Assembly (NCBI GenBank): GCA_046757725.1
Contig: JBHHYU010000137.1
Coordinates: 1 to 6,189, forward strand
Reading direction: 5' to 3'
DNA length: 6,189 nt
Source: JBHHYU01 sp046757725
Lineage (GTDB): Bacteria; Desulfobacterota; Binatia; UBA9968
Positions 1-5,110 of this stretch are shown in pieces. Numbering within the stretch: position 1 is the stretch's first letter; each line of letters starts with the position of its first letter. Under the pieces are notes generated by a model. The model ran no database searches and was not told the origin of the DNA. It worked only from the letters and a program-made list of their open reading frames with translations. The translations under genes were made by a program, and so were the position numbers.

Positions 1-1
1 A

Positions 2-355
2 TGGTGGAGGCGGGGGGAATCGAACCCCCGTCCGAAGATACCCCATCAAAGGCGACTACATGCTTAGCCGATGTTTTAATCTCATCCTTCAAGCCCCCAA
101 AGGCAGGGTCTGTCAGGACCAGCCGGTTTGGATCTCGGCCTCATCCCCTCCGGCAGGAGAATCGGCCCATCCCACTAATCGACGCCTTATCCGACCCCGT
201 GGGAGTGAGCCGGTAAGACGCTAGCCGCGATTAGGCAGCTAGGGCGTAATTAAAATTATCTGCGTTTAAATTTGCAGACCTGTTTGTTTAACGGGCCAAC
301 AGGACCCCGGCATGCCGCTTTGACTTCTTATCCCCGTCGAACCCAGATCGCCCCC
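2..355 (-). ncRNA. ssrA: tmRNA (transfer-messenger RNA), complete one-piece form
   Basis: This RNA rescues ribosomes stalled on broken messages: it is charged with alanine, enters the A site with SmpB and supplies a short reading frame encoding a degradation tag. The 5' end (GGGGGCG, 355 down to 349) pairs with CGCCTCC (11 to 5) as a 7-bp acceptor stem that includes the G3-U70 wobble recognised by alanyl-tRNA synthetase. ACCA follows, with the CCA encoded at 4-2. The T arm is visible at 13-29 with the TTCGATT loop, and the conserved GGGTTCGACGGG follows the 5' strand. CCTGTT (303-298) and AACAGG (284-279) can form a stem of the pseudoknot before the tag frame. The length of 354 nt is normal for one-piece tmRNA. 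It lies 86 bases downstream of smpB on the same strand. Any terminator would fall outside the window. Confidence 0.97.
231..263 (-). CDS. tmRNA-encoded proteolysis tag, ADNFNYALAA
   Basis: This is the short internal reading frame of the tmRNA: GCA GAT AAT TTT AAT TAC GCC CTA GCT GCC TAA. The ending YALAA is the classic ClpXP/ClpAP degron, and ten encoded residues is the usual length, with one further alanine coming from the charged tmRNA. A second in-frame GCA at 275-273 would give a 14-residue tag beginning ANLN. I prefer the GCA at 263 because it lies 15 nt after the likely pseudoknot-1 strand (AACAGG ending at 279), close to the spacing known from Escherichia coli, whereas the upstream GCA would be only about 3 nt away. 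Confidence 0.85.
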   Translation of the reverse strand, partial: ADNFNYALAA

Positions 356-382
356 AATCGGTTTTTTGATTCTTGGGACTGG

Positions 383-412
383 AGTTTAGAGTTTCACCCT
401 GTGGGAAGACAA
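383..412 (-). promoter_or_regulatory. possible ssrA promoter
   Basis: TTGTCT (412-407) and TAAACT (388-383) are separated by 18 bases, each matching 4 of 6 positions of the sigma70 -35 and -10 consensus. Transcription would begin about 20 nt before the mature tmRNA 5' end, leaving a short leader for RNase P to remove. The match is weak, and the gap after smpB has no recognisable terminator, so co-transcription with smpB is equally possible. Confidence 0.3.
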
Positions 413-441
413 GGCGTCGAGCCGAAACGCAAGGCCTAAGC

Positions 442-909
442 CTAATTTCGCAATTTCAAAGAGCGCTCCACTTCGCGCCGAGCCGCTTTTTTTCGCAGGG
501 CCTCCCGCTTATCATAAAGTTTTTTCCCCCGCGCCAGCCCCAACTCCACCTTCGCTTTACCTTCCTTAAAGTATAGCTTAAGTGGGATAACGGTCAACCC
601 CCGTTCCTTGACCTTTCCCGTAAGGCGTTGGATCTCCCGTTTGTGCAGGAGGAGCTTGCGGGTGCGTGTGGGCTCGTGGTTGAACTGGTTGGCTGCGGCA
701 TAGGGGCTGATGTGGGTATTGACGAGGAACGCCTCGCCACGATCGATTCGGGCATGACTATCTTTGAGGTTTGCCCTTCCGTCACGCAGGGACTTGACCT
801 CGCTACCCAGTAAAATCAGACCGGCCTCAAAGGTCTCGTCAATGAAGTAATCATGCCTCGCCTTGCGGTTGACACAAACGATTTTTTCTTGATTCGCCCG
901 GGTGGCCAT
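442..909 (-). CDS. smpB: SsrA-binding protein SmpB
   Basis: SmpB is a small cytoplasmic RNA-binding protein. It holds the tRNA-like domain of tmRNA and reads the empty mRNA channel of stalled ribosomes, making it the essential partner of ssrA just downstream. The 155-residue product has the normal family length. The N-terminal beta-barrel signature is clear: NRKARHDYFIDETFEAG, then GSEVKSLRDGRANLKDSHARI with one change from the usual tyrosine. The GKKLYDKRE motif follows near residues 127-135, then the lysine/arginine-rich C-terminal tail that becomes a helix in the mRNA channel. The ATG at 909 is preceded by AAGG (919-916) at 6 nt. That ribosome-binding site lies inside the panD remnant immediately upstream, so smpB may be read from the pan transcript as well as from a promoter of its own. 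I see no clear promoter in the 146-base gap to panC. Confidence 0.97.
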   Translation of the reverse strand: MATRANQEKIVCVNRKARHDYFIDETFEAGLILLGSEVKSLRDGRANLKDSHARIDRGEAFLVNTHISPYAAANQFNHEPTRTRKLLLHKREIQRLTGKVKERGLTVIPLKLYFKEGKAKVELGLARGKKLYDKREALRKKAARREVERSLKLRN

Positions 910-912
910 GGA

Positions 913-1041
913 CTACCTTGAGACGGATCCGGGCTTTGGCCAACAGGGGGGTAACTTCGGTGGTGAGGCCTCGTCATGGTTCGCATGGACGTCACTGACG
1001 CTCGCACGATGGATCTTACCTTCTAGCATACACCTCTGCAT
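913..1041 (-). pseudogene. panD: truncated and frameshifted aspartate 1-decarboxylase remnant
   Basis: Intact PanD makes beta-alanine from aspartate, for joining to pantoate by PanC. This remnant starts 14 bases after the panC stop, with AGGA (1055-1052) as a ribosome-binding site. Its first residues, MQRCMLEGKIHRASVSD, match the PanD N-terminus (family pattern MxRTMLxGKIHRATVT). The open frame then diverges and stops at TAG (915-913) after 42 codons, against roughly 115-130 in the family. Adding one base near 970 gives EGLTTEVTPLLAKARIR, which aligns in length and in several positions with the PanD stretch EGSxTIDxxLxxxAGI. Even so, the catalytic Ser25 that becomes the pyruvoyl group would be Leu, and everything beyond about residue 45, including the family's conserved NGAAA motif, is absent because smpB begins there. 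It is non-functional as read. The N-terminal identity is firm. The frameshifted continuation is an inference. Confidence 0.75.
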
Positions 1042-1055
1042 GGTGTTTTCATCCT

Positions 1056-1901
1056 TTATGCCTTCAGAATGGTGTTGTCGATGAGTCGAGCTTTACCGAT
1101 CCGAACCGCTAGGGCAAGAAGGCCGCTGCTGTTGATGCGTTGAATGTCCACGAGAGTTTCGGTGTCGCACAAACGGACGTATTCGATTCGAACGAGCGGT
1201 TCTTTGCCGATTTCGGTCCTGACCGCATCGAGGAGCCGTTCGCCGTCTCTCTCCCCTTGATGCACCAGCCACTCTGCCCGTTTGAGAGATCGCGGGAGGC
1301 TTCGCGCCGCTTGTCTCTCTTCTTGGTTGAGATAGGCATTGCGCGAGCTCATGGCCAAGCCGTCTTTTTCTCTTACGATAGGAGACGCTATGACTTCCAC
1401 ACCAAGGTTTAGCTCTTCTGCCATCCGGCGCAGGATCTGGAGCTGCTGGTAATCCTTAGAGCCAAACACGGCCACGTGCGGGCGTACGATGTTAAAGAGC
1501 TTTGCGACGACGGTGGTCACGCCACGGAAATGTCCAGGGCGCGAGGCGCCGCATAGGAGTGGGCTCAGTCTCTCTACCTCTATATAGGTTTGATAGCCCT
1601 CAGGATACATCTCCTCCACAGACGGTTGGAAGAGGACATCAACGCCCTCCTTCTCAAGCGCTCTCCGATCGTGGTCGGGTTGGCGGGGGTAGGAGGCGTA
1701 GTCCTCATGGGGGGCAAACTGTGTCGGGTTCACAAAGATCGACACCACAAGTTGATCCCCTCGCTTTCTTCCCTCCCGTACCAGACTGAGATGACCTTCA
1801 TGGAGAGACCCCATGGTGGGGACCAGAGCAACCCGTTTTCCTTTCCATCGCTCAGCCTCGCTCCAACTTTGCATCTCTTGGATGGGTTCAATGATCCGCA
1901 T
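1056..1901 (-). CDS. panC: pantothenate synthetase (pantoate--beta-alanine ligase)
   Basis: PanC condenses pantoate with beta-alanine, using ATP through a pantoyl-adenylate, to form pantothenate (vitamin B5) for coenzyme A. From the ATG at 1901 the protein has 281 residues, against about 283 in Escherichia coli. The nucleotide-binding PTMGSLHEGH lies at 28-37 (HEGH = the HIGH-type motif). FVNPTQF at 56-62 and GHFRGVTTVVAKLFNIV at 123-139 follow, then FGSKDYQQLQ at 146-155 and the KMSKS-like KDGLAMSSRN at 179-188. Serine 148 stands where many homologues have Glu (FGEKD). A TTG at 1937 would add 12 residues, but the MRIIEPIQ start aligns exactly with the usual MLIIE start. Neither start has a strong ribosome-binding site. 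The gene lies 57 bases after panB and 14 before the panD remnant, so it was part of a panBCD operon. Its beta-alanine must now come from elsewhere if panD is truly broken. Confidence 0.95.
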   Translation of the reverse strand: MRIIEPIQEMQSWSEAERWKGKRVALVPTMGSLHEGHLSLVREGRKRGDQLVVSIFVNPTQFAPHEDYASYPRQPDHDRRALEKEGVDVLFQPSVEEMYPEGYQTYIEVERLSPLLCGASRPGHFRGVTTVVAKLFNIVRPHVAVFGSKDYQQLQILRRMAEELNLGVEVIASPIVREKDGLAMSSRNAYLNQEERQAARSLPRSLKRAEWLVHQGERDGERLLDAVRTEIGKEPLVRIEYVRLCDTETLVDIQRINSSGLLALAVRIGKARLIDNTILKA

Positions 1902-1958
1902 GAAAGTAGGCTCGGCACTCTCGTTTACGAAGACCAACCACGATTACGAATCACGCGG

Positions 1959-2762
1959 TTAATGGAATGAGTGTTCCTCATCCGGGAACTTTCCGTCCCT
2001 GACCTCGGACATAAAATTCTGGACAGCGGCGGTTATAGTGCCCTTCACGTCGGCATAGCGCTTAACAAATTTTGGCGTATACATGTCGAAGAGACCCAAC
2101 ATGTCGTGGACTACGAGAACTTGCCCGTCGCAATCCACTCCCGCCCCGATACCGATGGTGGGGATGGACAGACGCCGGGTGATCTCTTTCGCTAGGTCCC
2201 TGGGTATTCCCTCCAGAACGACAGAAAAGGCGCCGCCTTCTTCTACGGCCAATGCATCCTCCATGACGGCCTGCCTCTCTTCTTTTTCTTTGCCCTGGAC
2301 CTTGTAACCGCCGAATCGATGAATCGACTGCGGGGTCAGGCCCACATGGCCCATGACGGGTATCCCTATCTGAACGATTGCCTGGATAGTCTCTATCATT
2401 GCAACTCCGCCCTCCACCTTGACTGCTTCGGCCCCAGCCTCCTGTAAGAATCTTCCGGCGTTTCGTTTCGCCTCCTCTAGGCTCACCTGAAAAGAGAGAA
2501 AGGGCATATCCGCGACAACTAGGGCTCGATTCCTTCCGCGAACCACCGCGCCGGTATGATAGATCATCTCCTCAAGGGTAACCGGCAAAGTACTCTCCCG
2601 CCCTTGGATGACGGAGCCGAGGGAATCGCCTACGAGCAGAATATCCACCCCTGTCTCATCGAGGATGCGGGCAAAGGTGTAATCGTATGCAGTCAGGGCA
2701 GTGATCTTCTCGCCTGTCTGCTTCATCCTTCTAATTTCCGGGACCGTTACTTTTCCTGCCAT
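1959..2762 (-). CDS. panB: 3-methyl-2-oxobutanoate hydroxymethyltransferase (ketopantoate hydroxymethyltransferase)
   Basis: PanB transfers a hydroxymethyl group from 5,10-methylenetetrahydrofolate to 2-oxoisovalerate, giving ketopantoate, the first committed step of pantothenate synthesis. It is a Mg-dependent TIM-barrel enzyme of the cytoplasm. Using the ATG at 2762 the product is 267 residues (Escherichia coli: 264). The metal- and substrate-binding positions of the family are all visible: GDSLG with Asp46, VADMPF with Asp85, VKVEGG with Lys115 and Glu117, MGHVGLTPQ with His139, and LEGIP with Glu184. The frame stays open upstream to a GTG at 2846, but that stretch is the leader with its terminator hairpin, and a strong ribosome-binding site sits in front of 2762. 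PanA (ketopantoate reductase) is not in this window. Confidence 0.97.
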   Translation of the reverse strand: MAGKVTVPEIRRMKQTGEKITALTAYDYTFARILDETGVDILLVGDSLGSVIQGRESTLPVTLEEMIYHTGAVVRGRNRALVVADMPFLSFQVSLEEAKRNAGRFLQEAGAEAVKVEGGVAMIETIQAIVQIGIPVMGHVGLTPQSIHRFGGYKVQGKEKEERQAVMEDALAVEEGGAFSVVLEGIPRDLAKEITRRLSIPTIGIGAGVDCDGQVLVVHDMLGLFDMYTPKFVKRYADVKGTITAAVQNFMSEVRDGKFPDEEHSFH

Positions 2763-2765
2763 AAA

Positions 2766-2776
2766 CTTCTCCCCCC
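2766..2776 (-). promoter_or_regulatory. panB ribosome-binding site
   Basis: GGGGGGAGAAG, with the core GGAG 6 nt before the ATG at 2762, fixes the panB start at this ATG rather than at the GTG 84 bases upstream. It follows immediately after the U-rich tract of the upstream terminator, so translation initiation and termination signals are back to back. Confidence 0.8.
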
Positions 2777-2813
2777 AAAAACTAAAAAAGCCTCCCGGAC
2801 AAAGCCGGAAGGC
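2777..2813 (-). terminator. intrinsic (Rho-independent) terminator in the panB leader
   Basis: Read on the minus strand, GCCTTCCGG (2813-2805) pairs with CCGGGAGGC (2798-2790) over 9 bp, including one T-G wobble, around a 6-nt loop. TTTTTTAGTTTTT (2789-2777) follows at once. Only the minus strand carries the T tract, so it acts on transcripts coming from the kinase towards panB. It ends the kinase message, and because no promoter is evident between it and panB it probably also works as an attenuator. Confidence 0.85.
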
Positions 2814-2830
2814 CATCTCTGCCCCCGAGG

Positions 2831-2856
2831 GGTGACTTGAGGTCACTTCCGGTGAC
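2831..2856. repeat. three 10-base-phased GGTSAC repeats in the panB leader
   Basis: On the plus strand GGTGAC (2831), GGTCAC (2841) and GGTGAC (2851) recur at exactly 10-base intervals. In the transcript they read GTCACC, GTGACC, GTCACC. The middle copy is complementary to both flanking ones over 5 bases, so it can form either of two mutually exclusive 5-bp hairpins with 5-nt loops. The spacing of one helical turn would also suit a DNA-binding protein. A role is inference. The repeat pattern itself is plain. Confidence 0.6.
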
Positions 2857-2889
2857 AGACTTTCAACCGTGGCTCCGTCTCAGTCCAGA

Positions 2890-3531
2890 CTACCTGGATC
2901 CAAGCGGTATGTAATGCTGCGTCCCCGAACCCATGTTGTTGATTTCTTTAATCAAGTCAGCCAGATCCTTGCTGCTTGCGACGAAATCGATCTCAGAGCT
3001 GTTAACCACCAGAAGAGGGCCGTCGTCGTAATGAAAGAAATACTGGTTATAGGCCTCGGCCACCTCTTTCAGGTATTCGGGGGTGATACCTCTTTCATAA
3101 CTTTTATCTCTCTTTTCTATCCGTTTGTAAAGAACCTCCGGGCGAGCCTGGAGGTAGACCACGAGATCTGGTTTGGGGATCTTGGTATCCAAGAGCCGGT
3201 AAACCTGTTGGTAGAGGCTCAGTTCCTCGCGACGCAGAGTCAAGGTAGCGAAAATCTTGTCCTTGGCAAAAAGGTAGTCGGCTACGGTATTTTGCCTAAG
3301 AAGGTCTTGTTGGCTGAGTTCCCTTTGTTGCTGGTAGCGGCTCAGGAGAAAGAACGTCTGGTTTTGAAAGGCGTGGGTCTCCCGGTCTTCGTAAAATTTG
3401 GGCAGAAAGGGATTGTCCTCAACCCTCTCAAAGATGGTGCGGGCCTGAAACTCTGAAGCTAAAAGCTTGGCCAGGCTCGTTTTACCCACACCGACCGGTC
3501 CTTCAACGGCAATGTATTTGACCTTCTTCAC
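2890..3531 (-). CDS. deoxynucleoside kinase (dAdo/dGuo/dCyd kinase family)
   Basis: This cytoplasmic salvage enzyme phosphorylates deoxynucleosides at the 5' hydroxyl using ATP. The 213-residue protein has the family's full set of marks: the P-loop GPVGVGKT at 11-18, ERVEDNPFL at 35-43 with the likely catalytic carboxylate Glu38, and FQNQTFFLLSRYQQ at 55-68 with the base-contacting Gln58. VADYLFAKDKIFA at 83-95 follows, then an arginine-rich lid RIEKRDKSYERG at 136-147. The sequence does not decide between dAdo, dGuo and dCyd as main substrate. The start is a GTG at 3531. An in-frame TAG lies four codons upstream, so no longer form is likely, and there is no clear ribosome-binding site. The kinase-panB order suggests conserved linkage rather than a shared pathway, and the terminator after it would limit readthrough into panB. 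Confidence 0.9.
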   Translation of the reverse strand: MKKVKYIAVEGPVGVGKTSLAKLLASEFQARTIFERVEDNPFLPKFYEDRETHAFQNQTFFLLSRYQQQRELSQQDLLRQNTVADYLFAKDKIFATLTLRREELSLYQQVYRLLDTKIPKPDLVVYLQARPEVLYKRIEKRDKSYERGITPEYLKEVAEAYNQYFFHYDDGPLLVVNSSEIDFVASSKDLADLIKEINNMGSGTQHYIPLGSR

Positions 3532-3540
3532 CTTACTGGG

Positions 3541-3569
3541 AATCTACACAAAAGGCCAAAAATTGTCTA
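3541..3569 (-). promoter_or_regulatory. possible promoter of the deoxynucleoside kinase, near-leaderless
   Basis: TAGACA (3569-3564, 5 of 6 to TTGACA) and TAGATT (3546-3541, 4 of 6 to TATAAT) are separated by 17 bases. Only 9 bases lie between the -10 box and the GTG start at 3531, so transcription would begin within two or three bases of the start codon. This agrees with the missing ribosome-binding site and suggests a leaderless message. Confidence 0.4.
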
Positions 3570-3590
3570 GCTTATGTTATCTTTGGCTTG

Positions 3591-3770
3591 ATGGCCGGAC
3601 TCAAAAAACAAATCGGCCAACTCATCATGGTCGGTCTGGTAGGGGAGAGTTATCTCAGAATCCAAGGACTCAAAAAGCATTATCTTGCCTCCTTTCGGGG
3701 TGTGCGCGAAGCCGAGATCGAGGCATGCGTCGGTCTACCCGACCATAGAAAAATCATCGAAGAGATTTAA
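3591..3770 (+). pseudogene. 59-codon remnant: NagZ-like start joined to a UvrC-like end
   Basis: This is the only plus-strand ORF here that does not lie inside another gene; it fills the gap between gshA and the kinase. Residues 4-18 (LKKQIGQLIMVGLVG) resemble the first strand of GH3 beta-N-acetylhexosaminidases (NagZ), usually near LxxKIGQLxMVGFxG. Residues 27-59 (LKKHYLASFRGVREAEIEA, then VGLP and KIIEEI) resemble the last helix-hairpin-helix of UvrC (LLKHFGSxxxIREASxEEL...). The TAA at 3768-3770 overlaps the gshA stop on the other strand, as expected for the true 3' end of a convergent gene. The simplest reading is an in-frame fusion left after deletion of most of nagZ and uvrC. The KKHYL stretch could instead belong to NagZ. 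Neither enzyme could work from this fragment. There is no ribosome-binding site before the ATG; a TGnTATCTT extended -10 lies at 3575-3583. A novel small protein cannot be excluded. Confidence 0.45.
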
Positions 3771-5110
3771 GGTCGTTTGTAAGCACTGTACTCAATGAGC
3801 TTTTTAATATCGTGTTCCAGCTCTCCCTCCCATTTTTGCATGATGAGATCTGCCGGACACTTTCCCTGAAACACCAGATCCTTCAGAGGCTTCAGATAGA
3901 TGGTTTCATCCTCCCCGTTGCGGTTCCGGGCCCCTTGGCGCTTTAGGCCCTCCCACGCTATTTCGAGGAGTTCTTTGGCCAGATCCAGCAGGGAATGACG
4001 GTGTACACGAGCCCCGAGGGCATATCGGTGTGAATCGTGGTAGATCTCCATCCTCTCATCCCATGACCACTCTTTGACAAGGTCCCATGCCCCGTCAAGA
4101 CAGTCGGAGTCATAGAGGACCCCTTTGATCAACGCAGGCAGAGCCGGCATCAGTTCCGGGGACTGACTGTCAGCGGAACGAAACTCCATGTAGCGTTTGA
4201 TCCTCACTTCGGGAAAAAGGGTTGTCAGGTGGGAATCCCAATCCTCTATCGTTGCAAAGTGGCCTTTGTAGCCGTGCGTGAGAAAATGGCGGAAGGGAAT
4301 ACCCGTCAAATCAACATAGGTCCCATCCCGAACGATGAAGTACATCGGCACATCCAGGGCGTACTCCACGTAATGGGCGAAAGAAACATTGGGTGAAAAG
4401 GCGAAGGGGAGCAACCCGCAGCGATTTTTGTCGGTCTCGGTCCAGATATGCGCCCTGAAACTCTTATAGCCGTTTGCTTGTCCCTCGGAAATGGGGGAGT
4501 TGGCGAAGATAGCCGTGATGATAGGACAAAGCCCCATGGAGGTACGGAATTTTGCCATCGCATCCTTTTCATCACCGTAGTCAATGTTGGCCTGGACGGT
4601 GGCGGTCTGCTTCATCATCCGGTGACCCATAGTCCCCACTTTTTGCATGTAGGGTGCCATGATCCGGTAGCGTTTTTTCGGAACCCACTCTATCTCTGTC
4701 AGGGGACTTGCGGGGTGGATCCCCAGGCCGAGAAAAGCCACCTCTAGTCTCTCTGCCACCTCCACTAACTCACTCATATGCTGGGTGAACTCATCGTGGG
4801 AGCAGTGGATGGTCTCACAAGGCTCGCCGCTTAGCTCAATCTGCCCCCCCGGCTCCAGTTGGACTTGAGCATTCTTTCGGACGAGGCCGATCACGTGATT
4901 GTTTTCTTCTTGGGGCTGCCAGGCGTACTGCTCGATCAACGCCTTCAAGATGGCCTCCACACCCTGGGGGCCCGAGTAAGAAATGGCCTTCGCGTTCTCC
5001 CGGTGGATCGCTACTTTTTCATACTCGGTCCCGACACGCCATTGTTCGCGAGGCTTCCCTGAGCTGTGAAAAAAAGCTTCCAGCTCTTCCTGCTTACGAA
5101 TGATTGACAT
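3767..5110 (-). CDS. gshA: glutamate--cysteine ligase, GCS2 plant/proteobacterial type
   Basis: The enzyme joins glutamate and cysteine with ATP to gamma-glutamylcysteine, the first step of glutathione synthesis. From the ATG at 5110 it has 447 residues, normal for this class, which differs from the enterobacterial GshA. Visible signatures are WRVGTEYEK (24-32), QLEPGGQIELSG (84-95), the long central block with GLGIHPASPLTEIEWVPKKRY followed by APYMQKVGTMGHRMM, then TATVQANIDYGDE, and HLTTLFPEVRIKRYMEFRSAD in the C-terminal half. The frame is open upstream to 5197, but the family starts close to the WRVGTE motif, so the ATG overlapping the end of mtnA by 17 bases is preferred. It has little ribosome-binding site, which suggests translation coupled to mtnA. 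gshB is not in the window, so whether the cell makes glutathione itself or stops at gamma-glutamylcysteine cannot be told. Its stop interlocks with the plus-strand remnant at TTAA. Confidence 0.93.
   Translation of the reverse strand: MSIIRKQEELEAFFHSSGKPREQWRVGTEYEKVAIHRENAKAISYSGPQGVEAILKALIEQYAWQPQEENNHVIGLVRKNAQVQLEPGGQIELSGEPCETIHCSHDEFTQHMSELVEVAERLEVAFLGLGIHPASPLTEIEWVPKKRYRIMAPYMQKVGTMGHRMMKQTATVQANIDYGDEKDAMAKFRTSMGLCPIITAIFANSPISEGQANGYKSFRAHIWTETDKNRCGLLPFAFSPNVSFAHYVEYALDVPMYFIVRDGTYVDLTGIPFRHFLTHGYKGHFATIEDWDSHLTTLFPEVRIKRYMEFRSADSQSPELMPALPALIKGVLYDSDCLDGAWDLVKEWSWDERMEIYHDSHRYALGARVHRHSLLDLAKELLEIAWEGLKRQGARNRNGEDETIYLKPLKDLVFQGKCPADLIMQKWEGELEHDIKKLIEYSAYKRP

Larger units (their letters stand above)
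2763..2889 (-). promoter_or_regulatory. panB 5' leader, possible attenuator or RNA regulatory element
   Basis: The 127 bases between the kinase stop and panB hold, in transcript order, three phased GTSACC repeats, a small CCC-CTCG-GGG hairpin near 2822-2833, the strong terminator and the panB ribosome-binding site. I could not find a convincing -35/-10 pair in this stretch: TTGAAA near 2866 has no matching -10. Expression of panB therefore seems to need transcription from farther upstream that passes the terminator. Known panB genes in some bacteria have a structured leader, the pan RNA motif. I cannot confirm from the sequence alone that this leader belongs to that family. Confidence 0.45.

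Noticed and set aside
1..216. 71-codon plus-strand ORF at the window start
   Set aside because: It lies wholly on the complement of the tmRNA, whose structure is unmistakable.
356..441. Possible smpB terminator in the smpB-ssrA gap
   Set aside because: Only 4-bp stems such as AGGC-GCCT are present and no T tract follows a hairpin on the minus strand.
816..1007. 63-codon minus-strand ORF spanning the panD remnant and the smpB start
   Set aside because: It is out of frame with both genes, its proline- and arginine-rich product resembles no family, and it has no ribosome-binding site.
1902..1937. Extension of panC to a TTG at 1937
   Set aside because: The extra 12 residues have no counterpart in PanC, whose usual start aligns with the ATG at 1901. 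The TTG also lacks a ribosome-binding site.
2763..2846. Extension of panB to a GTG at 2846
   Set aside because: It would translate through the terminator hairpin and T tract, has no family similarity, and a strong ribosome-binding site marks the ATG at 2762.
2869..3456. Long plus-strand ORF of 195 codons
   Set aside because: It is antisense to the deoxynucleoside kinase, which has complete family motifs. No motif or ribosome-binding site supports the plus-strand frame.
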